64,000 bases of DNA from Arthrobacter globiformis NBRC 12137 (lineage in GTDB: Bacteria; Actinomycetota; Actinomycetes; Actinomycetales; Micrococcaceae), in contig NZ_BAEG01000113.1 of NCBI RefSeq assembly GCF_000238915.1, forward strand, positions 1 through 64,000. Direction: 5' to 3'. Below the pieces are notes generated by a model, which did not search any database, was not told the DNA's origin, and saw only the letters and a list, made by a program, of their open reading frames with translations. Shown here one piece after another: positions 16,445-24,653 of the stretch; position 1 is the first letter of the stretch, and each line of letters starts with the position of its first letter. A program made the translations under genes and the position numbers.

Positions 16445-16463
16445 GGTTGAGCTCGTCGAAACC
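16445..16463 (+). repeat. GGTTGAG...GAAACC repeat element
   Basis: GGTTGAGCTCGTCGAAACC, one copy of the short interspersed element found at many gene ends in the window. A partial inverted copy (CCTCGATCAGCGG) follows near 16481, so this element can fold. Confidence 0.75.
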
Positions 16464-16501
16464 CGGACTGGATCTCGGCAACCTCGATCAGCGGTAGGGA
16501 C

Positions 16502-16768
16502 TCAGCCACCCATGCCGGGCTGGACCCGCACGAAGTCGACCTTGTTGCCGGGATTGCTCCGGCTTTTCTGGTGGCGCGAGAACCCCTTCGCGTCCAGATG
16601 GTTCTGTGCGCGGAACTCGGCCAGGGCTTCGTCGTACGCCTGGTTGAGCCGCTTGCCGGAGACCTCTTCCACCGAGCCGTCGGAAAAGGTGACGGAGACG
16701 AGGATGCTCTCCGGGAAATGCCGGTTCATCCGGATGAAGCCTTCAGCATCCTGCTGCAGATTGATCAA
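16502..16768 (-). CDS. Small conserved-looking unknown protein
   Basis: An 88-residue cytosolic protein. TTG at 16768 is taken as start because GAAGGCGG lies about seven bases upstream; an ATG at 16729 gives 75 residues. The core LVSVTFSDGSVEEVSGKRLN looks like a small beta-hairpin domain, followed by a helix and a basic tail (RHQKSRSNPGNK). No family recognised. Confidence 0.6.
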   Translation of the reverse strand: MINLQQDAEGFIRMNRHFPESILVSVTFSDGSVEEVSGKRLNQAYDEALAEFRAQNHLDAKGFSRHQKSRSNPGNKVDFVRVQPGMGG

Positions 16769-16827
16769 TGTGGTCCGCCTTCGTGGTTGTGGCTTCCAGT
16801 CTCCCGCACTTTTCGGACAAAAAAGTA

Positions 16828-16867
16828 CGACGGCGGGAGGCGGCAGATCTGCCGCCTCCCGCCGTCG
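16828..16867 (-). terminator. Rho-independent terminator of the gluconate permease
   Basis: Perfect 20-bp palindrome (CGACGGCGGGAGGCGGCAGA and its complement) just beyond the permease stop. On the minus strand it is followed by TACTTTTTT, giving the T tract of an intrinsic terminator. Member of the CGACGGCGGG hairpin family. Confidence 0.88.
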
Positions 16868-16884
16868 GACTTCAGAAAGCGACG

Positions 16885-18288
16885 CTAACCGGCCAGCCCG
16901 GCCACAGCGAAGATGGCAACGGAGATCCCGAAGCCCATCACGCCGATCAGGGTTTCCATCACGGTCCAGGTCTTCAGCGTGGTCTTGACGTCCATGCCGA
17001 AGAAGCGGCCCACCATCCAGAAGCCGGCGTCGTTGACGTGGGAGGCAACCACGGAACCGGCGGCCGCGGCGATGACCAGGGCGGCAACCTGCATGCCGTT
17101 CATTCCGGCAGCCGCGACGCCCGGGGCGATGAGGCCGGCGGTGGTTGTGAGGGCCACGGTGGCCGACCCCTGGGCGATGCGCAGGATGGACGAAATCAGG
17201 AAGCCGGCCAGGATCAGCGGGATGCCCATGTTACCCAGGACGTCGGCCAGCGCGTCGCCGATGCCGGAGGTGCGCAGCACGCCGCCGAACATGCCGCCGG
17301 CGCCGGTGATGAGGATGACCGAGCAGACCGGCCCCAGCGAGGATTCGAGCAGGTTCTCCAGCACGCCGTTGTGGACACCACGGCGGGCTCCGAGGACGAA
17401 CATCGCCACGAACACCGTGATCAGCAGCGCCACCGGCGTTTCGCCCAGCGTCCGCAGGAACTGGAACCACTGCTCGTCCTTGACGGAGGCGGGCAGCACG
17501 CCGGCGGAGGCCGCGGTGTTCAGGCCGGTGTTGATGAAGATGAAGAGCAGCGGCAGGAGCAGCAGGCCCATGATCGTGCGGAAGCGCGGCGGGTGGGATT
17601 CGGCCTCGGCGGTGGCGTGGCCCAGGAGTTCCGGCACCGGGAGATGCAGCTTCTTGCCGGTCCACAGCCCGTACAGGTAGGCGGTGAGGTACCAGGTGGG
17701 GATGGCGGTGATGAGGCCGGCGATGGTCACCAGGCCGATGTTCGCCTCAAAGAAGGCCGACGCCGAGACCGGGCCCGGGTGCGGCGGCAGGTAGATGTGC
17801 ATCACGGAGAACGCGCCAGCAGCGGGCAGGCCGTAGCGCAACACTCCCCCGCCCAGGCGGTGGGCCACGGCGAACACGACGGGCAGCATGACCACGAGGC
17901 CGGCGTCGAAGAATATGGGGAAGCCGAAGATCAGCGAGGCCAGGCCCAGAGCGAAGGGGGCGCGCTTTTCACCGAAAATGCCGATCATGTAGTCGGCCAG
18001 CACCTTCGCGCCGCCACTGGTTTCCACGATGCGGCCGAGCATGGCGCCCAGGCCGACGAGCAGCGCCACGGTTCCAAGGGTCGTCCCGAAACCGTTGATG
18101 AGCACCGGGACTACCTGGTTGGCGGGGATGCCCGTGGCGAAGGCGGTGCCCAGGCTGACCAGGATCAGGGCAAGCAGGGCGTGCATTCGCAGCCTGATGA
18201 TCAGGAACAGCAGGACGCCGATCGCCACTGCCGCAATGAGCAGCAGGGGTCCTGCGCTCAGCGTTTGGGTCCATCCTTCGATGGTCAT
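16885..18288 (-). CDS. gntP: Gluconate:H+ symporter (GntP family)
   Basis: A 467-residue membrane protein with about 12-14 helices. Family marks include FGFPIFFDAGLVVMLPVVFA, GLLLLPLLFIFINTG, and the late QGSATVALTTTAGLIAP. It takes up gluconate or a related sugar acid. ATG 18288 follows AAAGGAG. The gluconokinase gene lies 53 bases upstream in the same direction, so kinase and permease probably form one operon controlled by the divergent GntR-type regulator. Confidence 0.93.
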   Translation of the reverse strand: MTIEGWTQTLSAGPLLLIAAVAIGVLLFLIIRLRMHALLALILVSLGTAFATGIPANQVVPVLINGFGTTLGTVALLVGLGAMLGRIVETSGGAKVLADYMIGIFGEKRAPFALGLASLIFGFPIFFDAGLVVMLPVVFAVAHRLGGGVLRYGLPAAGAFSVMHIYLPPHPGPVSASAFFEANIGLVTIAGLITAIPTWYLTAYLYGLWTGKKLHLPVPELLGHATAEAESHPPRFRTIMGLLLLPLLFIFINTGLNTAASAGVLPASVKDEQWFQFLRTLGETPVALLITVFVAMFVLGARRGVHNGVLENLLESSLGPVCSVILITGAGGMFGGVLRTSGIGDALADVLGNMGIPLILAGFLISSILRIAQGSATVALTTTAGLIAPGVAAAGMNGMQVAALVIAAAAGSVVASHVNDAGFWMVGRFFGMDVKTTLKTWTVMETLIGVMGFGISVAIFAVAGLAG

Positions 18289-18341
18289 GATTCTCCTTTG
18301 AAACAGGTTCTTGCGTTGGGGAGGTGAAAGAGGTTGGGCGC

Positions 18342-18884
18342 TTAGTTAGCGCACGGGGTCTTGCCAGACGGGAGCTTCAGCGCGACCAGGATGGCGGCGA
18401 TGAGCTCCTCCGGGGAGCGGGTGATGTCCAGGCGGAGGCTGCCGGCTTCCAGCTCCTCCGCAGTGAGCGGTTCCAGGGTGGCCAGCTGGCTGGGCAGGAG
18501 CGTGGGCGGCATGAAGTGGCCTTCGCGTCCCTGCATGCGCTGGCTGAGGAGGGCGGCATCGCCGTCCAGGTGGATGAAGAGCACGCGGCCTTCGGCTTCG
18601 GACAGCAGCCTGCGGTAGCTCTGCTTCAAGGCGGAGCAGGTGAGTACCGTGCTGTGGCCGGCCCGGGCCTGTTCGGTCATCCAGTTCTGGATCTCCTGCA
18701 GCCAGGGCCAGCGGTCCTCGTCCTGCAGCGGAATGCCCTGGCTCATCTTGTCGATGTTGGCCTGCGGGTGGAACTCGTCCGCTTCCGCGCTGGCCCAGCC
18801 GAGGTGCTTGGACAGGGCGGCGGCAATCGTGGACTTGCCCGAACCGGCAACGCCCATCACCACCAGGTGCGTGGCTGGATACTG
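18342..18884 (-). CDS. gntK: Gluconokinase
   Basis: A 180-residue P-loop kinase that phosphorylates gluconate to 6-phosphogluconate for the pentose phosphate pathway. Walker A is GVAGSGKST (12-20), followed by the family pattern ADEFHPQANIDKMSQGIPLQDEDRWPWL, and later CSALKQSYRR and HLDGD. ATG 18884 is chosen since GGAGG lies six bases upstream; an in-frame codon at 18932 falls in the promoter. First gene of the operon with the permease. Confidence 0.93.
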   Translation of the reverse strand, partial: QYPATHLVVMGVAGSGKSTIAAALSKHLGWASAEADEFHPQANIDKMSQGIPLQDEDRWPWLQEIQNWMTEQARAGHSTVLTCSALKQSYRRLLSEAEGRVLFIHLDGDAALLSQRMQGREGHFMPPTLLPSQLATLEPLTAEELEAGSLRLDITRSPEELIAAILVALKLPSGKTPCAN

Positions 18885-18984
18885 CATCTTTACCTCCGAA
18901 GAAGACGTCTTTGGCTTGTGGAAGAAGCTCAATCTGCAGCCCGACCCGAACTGCGCTGGAGATAAGGTATCACCAATTCGGCCG

Positions 18985-18999
18985 AAAGATACTATCTTT
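18985..18999. promoter_or_regulatory. Palindromic operator between gluconate genes and regulator
   Basis: AAAGATA-C-TATCTTT is a perfect 7-1-7 inverted repeat midway between the divergent gntK and GntR-type genes. FadR/GntR-type repressors bind short palindromes of this size (family knowledge). Most simply this is the regulator's own site, blocking both promoters until gluconate is present. Confidence 0.6.
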
Positions 19000-19077
19000 G
19001 CGTGTCACAGATCATACCTTTGCCGTCATCTTCCGGTACGCTGGAGGAGCGCTTCAGCGCAAAAGAAAGGCAGGATC

Positions 19078-19812
19078 ATGTCGACGGCGACAGAGGACCG
19101 CGCGGACAACGCGTACGACGGCGGGTTGTCCCCCGCCATGCACGAACGCGTTCTCGAAACAGTCGGCGTGGCCATCGCGTCCGGCGCGCTGGCGCCGGGA
19201 AGCCGGCTCACCCTTGAGGTCCTGCAGCAGGAGTACGGGGTGTCCCGGACGGTGGCGCGGGACACCATGAAGGTCCTCGAGTCGATGAACCTGGTGTACT
19301 CACGCCGGCGGGTGGGCATTGTGGTCCAGAGCCCGGACCTCTGGAACGTTTATGATCCCAAGCTGGTGCGGTGGCGTCTGGCGTCCGAGCGCCGCGCCGA
19401 ACAGTACGCCAGCCTCACAGAGCTGCGCATCGCCGTCGAACCCATCGCCGCTGCTGGTGCAGCGCGCCGGGCCAGTGCCTCGGAGCGCAGCCAGCTGGTG
19501 GCCCTGGCCGCGGAGCTGCGGCGGCTGGGTGAAGCCGGAGACCTCGAGGCGTTCACGGCGGCCGACGTCGCCTACCACCGGCTGCTGCTGAAGAGCTGCG
19601 GCAACGAGATGTTCTCAGCCTTGGAAGGGATGGTGGCCGAGGTCCTCACCAGCCGGACCCAGCAGGGGCTCATGCCGTTCAAACCGCGGCCCGAGGCGCT
19701 CGACGCCCATGAAAAGGTGGCCGCCGCCGTCGCCGGCGGGGACGCCACCGCGGCGGAGACGGCCATGCACCACATCCTGGACGAGGTGCGCGAGGCGATG
19801 GGGCTGCACTAG
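19078..19812 (+). CDS. GntR-family (FadR/FCD) regulator of gluconate genes
   Basis: A 244-residue repressor. The winged helix-turn-helix covers about residues 15-85 (LTLEVLQQEYGVSRTVARDTMKVLE), and the FCD ligand domain covers 95-235 with its helices and metal-binding His/Asp positions (ADVAYHRLLL, AHEKVAAAVAGGD, MHHIL). ATG 19078 follows GAAAGGCAGGATC. Position and divergent layout indicate control of gntK-gntP; the ligand is probably gluconate or 6-phosphogluconate. Confidence 0.9.
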   Translation: MSTATEDRADNAYDGGLSPAMHERVLETVGVAIASGALAPGSRLTLEVLQQEYGVSRTVARDTMKVLESMNLVYSRRRVGIVVQSPDLWNVYDPKLVRWRLASERRAEQYASLTELRIAVEPIAAAGAARRASASERSQLVALAAELRRLGEAGDLEAFTAADVAYHRLLLKSCGNEMFSALEGMVAEVLTSRTQQGLMPFKPRPEALDAHEKVAAAVAGGDATAAETAMHHILDEVREAMGLH

Positions 19813-19843
19813 GCCCGGCCGGTTGAGCCCACCGGGACGTGAT

Positions 19844-21196
19844 TCAGGAGCGGTGGTCCCGTTCATAGACGTCGGGGACGCCGTTATGGTCCGAGTCGAT
19901 TTTCTCTTCGGCTTCTGCCAGCCGGTACTGGCGGTTTCTGGTGCTGAGGACGGCTGATGCGAGCAGCGCAGCAATGAGGGACGCCGTCAGGATGCCGACT
20001 TTGGCGTGGTCGTCCTCGATGCTTCCGTGACCGAAACTGAGTTCAGCCACCAGCAGGGAGACGGTGAAACCTATTCCCGCCAGGACGGAGACGCCGAAGA
20101 TGTCGATCCATTTGAACGAATCATCCAGCCTTGCCCGGGTTGCCTTTGTGAGCACCCAGCTGGTGCCGAGAATCCCGGCAGGCTTACCCAGTACGAGGGC
20201 GAGGATCACTCCCAGGGCGACCGGGTCGGTCAGGGCGGAGACCAGCCCTTCCCATCCTCCGAGGGCGACTCCGGCGGAGAAGAACGCGAAGATCGGTACG
20301 GCGATGCCGGCGGAAATGGGGCGGAAGCGGTGTTCGAAGGTTTCCGCGAGGCCAGGACCGGCGTCCGGACCGCCGCTGGCCTGGGAGCGGATCACGGGGA
20401 CGGCGAACCCCAGCAGCACACCGGCGACGGTGGCGTGGATGCCCGAGGCGTGCACGAGCGTCCAGGTGGCGATGCCCAGGGGCAGCAGGATGAGCCAGGC
20501 TGCTGCCAGCCTGGTTCCGAAGAACCGGCGGTATTTCTGGGCGAGGAACGTGTAGAGGCCCAGGGGAATCAGTGCCAGCAGCAGCGGCCCGGGCTGGATG
20601 TCGCTGGAGTAGAAGATGGCGATGATGCTGATCGCGATCAGGTCATCGACCACGGCCAAGGTGAGCAGGAAGATCCGCAGCGCGCTGGGCAGGTGGGAGC
20701 CGATGATCGCCAGGACGGCAACGGCGAAGGCGATGTCGGTGGCGGTGGGGATGGCCCAGCCCCGCAACAGCTCCGGGCTCGAGAGGTTGACCAGGGCGTA
20801 GATGACCGCGGGCACAGCGACACCGCCGACGGCGGCGGCGATGGGGACGACGGATTTGCTGATCTGCCGCAGGTCTCCGGCGACGAACTCCCGTTTGAGT
20901 TCGAGCCCGACGAGGAAGAAGAAGATTGCCAGCAGTCCGTCGGCGGCCCAGGCTCCGAGGCTGAGGTTTAGGTGCCAGGGCTCGTAGCCGATCCTGAAGT
21001 CCCGGAGGGCGAAATAGCTGTCGGCCAGGGGTGAGTTGGCCCAGATGAGCGCGACGACTGCTGCAGCGACCAGCAGGGCGCCGCCGACCGTTTCTTTCCG
21101 CAGTATCGCCGCGATGCGCAGCGCCTCGGCGTAACTGCCGCGTCCGAAAACGGTGGATCCGCCGGGGGGCGGAGGTGAGGGGGTGTGCTGGTCCAT
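19844..21196 (-). CDS. nhaA: Na+/H+ antiporter NhaA
   Basis: A 450-residue antiporter of about 12 helices that exports sodium in exchange for protons. Marks include FFLVGLELKREFVAGDL, PTATDIAFAVAVLAIIG (equivalent of the catalytic Asp region) and FTVSLLVAELSFG. The C-terminus carries a hydrophilic tail DSDHNGVPDVYERDHRS that resembles a short calcium-binding loop (DSDHNGVPD). ATG 21196 is preferred over 21253, which lacks a ribosome site. Confidence 0.93.
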   Translation of the reverse strand: MDQHTPSPPPPGGSTVFGRGSYAEALRIAAILRKETVGGALLVAAAVVALIWANSPLADSYFALRDFRIGYEPWHLNLSLGAWAADGLLAIFFFLVGLELKREFVAGDLRQISKSVVPIAAAVGGVAVPAVIYALVNLSSPELLRGWAIPTATDIAFAVAVLAIIGSHLPSALRIFLLTLAVVDDLIAISIIAIFYSSDIQPGPLLLALIPLGLYTFLAQKYRRFFGTRLAAAWLILLPLGIATWTLVHASGIHATVAGVLLGFAVPVIRSQASGGPDAGPGLAETFEHRFRPISAGIAVPIFAFFSAGVALGGWEGLVSALTDPVALGVILALVLGKPAGILGTSWVLTKATRARLDDSFKWIDIFGVSVLAGIGFTVSLLVAELSFGHGSIEDDHAKVGILTASLIAALLASAVLSTRNRQYRLAEAEEKIDSDHNGVPDVYERDHRS

Positions 21197-21340
21197 GAGG
21201 TGTCCTGATCGTTGGGTCGCCAAATACCGTGCCGACCAGACTTCCCGGCTCACCTGCCCCCAGTCTAAGGGCGGGGCCGCCCAGACACGAACGGCCCCGG
21301 GCTTCTGTTGGCTGTGTCCTTCAAAACCCCAGTCCCCAGC

Positions 21341-21505
21341 CTAAAGCCGCGCCTCGGAGAAGGGAACGCTGGGCAGACGCCCTGCGTGCCATCCCTCGGT
21401 GGAACGCACGACGGGGGTGTGGCCACGGCCGTCGGTGAGGACGGCACGGACGGTGGCGCCGACAACCCAGAGTCCAACGAGCAGGATGATGATGAGCAGT
21501 TCCAT
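21341..21505 (-). CDS. Small single-helix membrane protein
   Basis: A 54-residue protein: a membrane helix at residues 2-20 (MELLIIILLVGLWVVGATV) followed by a basic soluble tail. GAGGGAAA lies seven bases before the ATG. It sits between nhaA and the divergent BTAD regulator gene. Not recognised; may be a small membrane regulator or simply an orphan. Confidence 0.6.
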   Translation of the reverse strand: MELLIIILLVGLWVVGATVRAVLTDGRGHTPVVRSTEGWHAGRLPSVPFSEARL

Positions 21506-21615
21506 GGTGTTTCCCTCGGATGCGTGTTGGTGCTGATTGGTGATCTCAGTGTGTTCGGCGGGCGTGTGAACAAGCGTGTGAGGCACCGCAGACAGCGAAT
21601 AGCCGCGGCGGTACC

Positions 21616-23469
21616 ATGAGCCGTATGGCCGAGACGTGGATCCGGCTCCTCGGTCCGCCGCGGATCGAGTCCCCTGGCGCAAGTCCTCCACAGCCCCGCG
21701 GCCGCAAGGCATGGGCTGTGCTGGCCTACCTCGCCCTGCAGGCTGGGGGCACTGGACGGTCGAGGACCGCCGGGCTGCTGTTTCCCGATGCTGCCGATCC
21801 GCTCGGTGCGCTGCGTTGGAACCTGTCGGAGCTGCGGCGCACCCTCGACGGCGTGACGATGGCGGGTGATCCGCTCCGGCTTGAGATGCGCCCGCCGTGG
21901 CGCTGCGATGCTGTGGAACTCGTCGGGCCGGGGCCAGTCCCCCGCCCTGACCCGTACAGCCTGAACGGCCAGCTGCTCGAGGGGCTGTCCTTCGTCGATT
22001 GCCCGGTTTTCGACTCCTGGCTGGCGGATCAGCGCTACCGGCTGGAGAACTGCGCGCAGTCCGTGCTGTACGAGTCGTCAGTGTCCGCCATGGCTTCGGG
22101 CGATCCGCGGCAGGCTGCGGAGCTGGCCTCCCGGGCGCTTCAGCGGGACCCGTTCCACACTGATTGCAACGCGGTGCTGGTCCGGGCGCTGGTGGCGATT
22201 GGTGAGCACCGGCATGCGCGCGAGCATGTGAGCAAGTGCGCCAACCTTTACCGCGACGAACTGGGCCTCCCGCTGCCTCCTGAAATCCGCACGGCGCTGT
22301 CCGGCGCGGCACCTGAGACCGACCCGGGGATTCCCGCCACGGTGGCTACCGTCCGGTCCTATCTCGACGCCGGCGGCGCCTCACTCTCTGCCGGCGCCGT
22401 GGACCGGGGGCTGGATCAGCTGCGGCTCGCCGTCGTCCTGGCCCAGCGCACGCCGGACCGGCACCTCCTCGCCGAGTCGCTGGTCACGCTCGCCGGGGCG
22501 ATGATCCACCAGGCGGGCGGCCGCGGCGCGGAAGTAGCGGACTTCCTGCACCGGGCGCTGACGGCCGAATCGCCGTCGGCCGTAGCGCCGAGGGCTGTGG
22601 CGCCGTCGGATAAGTACGACGGCGGGTCCCCGACTGCCGCGGCGGCTTACCGCGAGCTGGGGTACCTGTCCGTGCAGCGGGGCGTACCGGACCGGGCGGC
22701 CGGCTGGCTGGACCGGGCCAGTGCTGCCGCCGCCGGGTTCCCCGACGAGCAGGCACGGGTCCTGGCGATTCAGGGCATGCTGGCGTCGGACACCGCACGC
22801 TATGGGGACGCGATGGATGCGTTGACCGCGTCCGCGAAGCTGGCCCGGGAGATGCGGAACCGCCGGCAGCAGGCGTTCAGCAGCGCGCTCCTGGGCCGGG
22901 TCCTGCTGCTGCGTGGGGAGCTGGACCTGGCGGCCAAGACCCTGGACCATGCTCTGGAATGGATCGCCGCCGAACACTGGACAGCGTTTGAGCCGTTCGT
23001 GGCCGGAGTACGCGGCGAAACGTACCTGGCGGCCGGCGACCTCGAGGCTGCCGCCGAAATGATCGACCGCTCCTGGGTGATGGCGGACCTGGCCGGAGAC
23101 CACTGCTACATGGCCCTCGCCGCGGGGGCCGAAGCGCGCCTGTTCCTGGCGCACGGCGACCTCGCCGCGGCGCAGCACTGGGTGGACAGAGGGATGGAGC
23201 CCAAGCCCTGGTATCTCTGGTATTCGGCCCGGCTGCTGGATGTTGCGGCGGAAGTGGCTCTCGCGGCACGGTCTGAGCGGGCGGAAGAAGTGGTCGAGCG
23301 TCTCGGGGCACTTGCCAGCCGGAGCGGAATGCGCGAATTCGTAGTCCGGGCACAGTCCCACCGCGCGGTGCTCGGTGACGAGACCGCTGCCCAGGCCGTC
23401 CCCTGGCTGGCGAAAGAAGTCGAAAACCCCGCGCTGACCGCGTTTCTGGCCGCGCGCGGCCAGCTCTAA
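21616..23469 (+). CDS. BTAD/TPR transcriptional regulator (SARP-like)
   Basis: A 617-residue protein. The N-terminus (about 1-90) is a winged helix of the AfsR/SARP sort (RLLGPPRIESP, RGRKAWAVLAYLAL, LRWNLSELRRTL), then comes a bacterial transcriptional activator domain (about 95-230: EGLSFVDCPVFDSWLADQRYRLE, ALVAIGEHRHAREHV). The remaining 370 residues are helical TPR-like repeats. There is no NB-ARC ATPase. The usual role is activation of nearby genes, but no obvious target operon is adjacent. A half copy of the CGACGGCGGG repeat lies inside the coding region at about 22615-22628 (reads DKYDGGSP). Confidence 0.82.
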   Translation: MSRMAETWIRLLGPPRIESPGASPPQPRGRKAWAVLAYLALQAGGTGRSRTAGLLFPDAADPLGALRWNLSELRRTLDGVTMAGDPLRLEMRPPWRCDAVELVGPGPVPRPDPYSLNGQLLEGLSFVDCPVFDSWLADQRYRLENCAQSVLYESSVSAMASGDPRQAAELASRALQRDPFHTDCNAVLVRALVAIGEHRHAREHVSKCANLYRDELGLPLPPEIRTALSGAAPETDPGIPATVATVRSYLDAGGASLSAGAVDRGLDQLRLAVVLAQRTPDRHLLAESLVTLAGAMIHQAGGRGAEVADFLHRALTAESPSAVAPRAVAPSDKYDGGSPTAAAAYRELGYLSVQRGVPDRAAGWLDRASAAAAGFPDEQARVLAIQGMLASDTARYGDAMDALTASAKLAREMRNRRQQAFSSALLGRVLLLRGELDLAAKTLDHALEWIAAEHWTAFEPFVAGVRGETYLAAGDLEAAAEMIDRSWVMADLAGDHCYMALAAGAEARLFLAHGDLAAAQHWVDRGMEPKPWYLWYSARLLDVAAEVALAARSERAEEVVERLGALASRSGMREFVVRAQSHRAVLGDETAAQAVPWLAKEVENPALTAFLAARGQL

Positions 23470-23477
23470 CAGCCGGT

Positions 23478-23531
23478 GGTTGAGCCTGTCGAAACCCGGC
23501 TCGCGTTGATTTCGACAAGCTCAATCAGCGG
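23478..23531. repeat. Inverted pair of GGTTGAG...GAAACC elements
   Basis: GGTTGAGCCTGTCGAAACC (23478-23496) faces an inverted copy (GTTGATTTCGACAAGCTCAA, from 23505). The pair would fold into a hairpin after the regulator's stop codon, and further partial copies follow to about 23547. Confidence 0.8.
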
Positions 23532-23562
23532 CTGCTGGCTCAACCAGCACACCCGGGTTAAC

Positions 23563-23596
23563 AAAAAGCAGGGCCCGTCCGGAGACGGGCCCTGCT
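23563..23596 (-). terminator. Intrinsic terminator of the cold-shock gene
   Basis: 13-bp stem AGCAGGGCCCGTC with loop TCCG, followed on the minus strand by TTTTT. A textbook Rho-independent terminator about 35 bases after the stop. Confidence 0.92.
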
Positions 23597-23629
23597 CAGA
23601 AACCTTGCGGTCCCAGGTTATCTAGGAAA

Positions 23630-23833
23630 TTAGATGGCCTGGATGTTGACGGCCTGGGGACCCTTGGGGCCCTGCTCGGTTTCGAAGGAGACCTTCTGGT
23701 TCTCTTCGAGGGAGCGGAAGCCGGAGGAGTTGATCGCGGAGTAGTGCGCGAAAACGTCCTGCGAGGAGTCGTCCGGGGAAATGAAGCCGAAGCCCTTTTC
23801 AGCGTTAAACCATTTGACGGTGCCAGTAGCCAT
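23630..23833 (-). CDS. cspA: Cold-shock protein
   Basis: A 67-residue OB-fold protein with RNP1 KGFGFI and RNP2 DVFAHYSAI, and the N-terminus MATGTVKWFNAEKG. It binds single-stranded RNA and DNA and melts RNA structure. Full family length. The long leader upstream and the strong terminator fit a highly expressed single gene. Confidence 0.97.
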   Translation of the reverse strand: MATGTVKWFNAEKGFGFISPDDSSQDVFAHYSAINSSGFRSLEENQKVSFETEQGPKGPQAVNIQAI

Positions 23834-24264
23834 TATTTTTGTCCTTCGTGAAGGTGGAGGAAAAGTCCCGACTTTCGGGTCCTCCGGCGTGGGGTGTTCA
23901 AAACCGCTACTTCAGAAGAACGCGGACTTTCGACCGCGCGTACTGCCTGAACTACCAAATACAAACACAACAACGGTCTCCACTCTACACGAGATCCAGC
24001 CGGCACCTCGCCAAACTTGCAGGAACAACCATTCGATCCGGCGCAGAGCCGCCGCAGCGCAGGAGCTCCCGGCTGAGCAGGCGGTGAGGAGGGCTCCCAG
24101 ACAGGCGGCGGCGCGGAGCATCTGGGGGCTGGTCCGCGCTCCGGCCGGCCTGGTCAGCGCGACGGTGGCCGGGGCCGCCGGGCGGGCGTATGATCCCGGC
24201 ATGGGACGGCACTGAGCCGCGCCCATGAGATGCTGCCTGAGCCCTGCTACCCGGAGGTGCACCG
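23834..24264. other. Leader/promoter region of the cold-shock gene
   Basis: About 430 bases without a gene. The first 150-170 are probably the long 5' untranslated leader typical of cold-shock genes, carrying the ribosome site and GC hairpin potential; the AT-richer part near 23950-23990 may hold its promoter. Nothing coding was seen in 24000-24260. Confidence 0.5.
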
Positions 24265-24651
24265 ATGGAAATGCCCAAAGCGTCCGAGGCTGACAAGGAA
24301 CACTTCCGGGCCGTGGTGCCCGACCATCCCGGGGTGGTCATCAAGCCGATGTTCGGGAACCTCGGCGCGTTCGTCAACGGCAACATGTTCGCCGGGCTGT
24401 TCGGGCCGACCATCGGCATCAAGCTCTCCGATGAGGACCGCGAAGTGCTCGAGTCCTCGGAGCGGACGGTTCCCTTCGGCCCCGCAGAGCGTCCCATGGG
24501 CGGGTACACAGGCCTGCCGGAGATGTGGAACGAAGAGGGCGACGGCGACGAGGCGCGGGCCCGGGCCTGGACGGAGAAGGCGTTCGCGTACGTCGCCAGC
24601 CTGCCGCCCAAGGCCGCCAAGGAACCCAAACCCAGGGCCGCGAAGAAGTAG
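24265..24651 (+). CDS. TfoX N-terminal domain protein
   Basis: A 128-residue protein with the TfoX-N fold (PF04993): VVIKPMFGNLGAFVNGNMFAGLFGPTIGIKLS and PMGGYTGLP. The tail is Lys/Ala-rich (AAKEPKPRAAKK). Stand-alone TfoX-N proteins are common in actinobacteria with no settled role. CGGAGG lies seven bases before the ATG. The next gene starts two bases after its stop. Confidence 0.87.
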   Translation: MEMPKASEADKEHFRAVVPDHPGVVIKPMFGNLGAFVNGNMFAGLFGPTIGIKLSDEDREVLESSERTVPFGPAERPMGGYTGLPEMWNEEGDGDEARARAWTEKAFAYVASLPPKAAKEPKPRAAKK

Positions 24652-24653
24652 CC

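Noticed and set aside
16768..18327. Long open frame on the strand opposite the gluconate permease
   Set aside because: It mirrors the codon pattern of the permease, has extreme residue composition (His, Asp, Gly-rich) and no ribosome site. The permease frame has clear family motifs.
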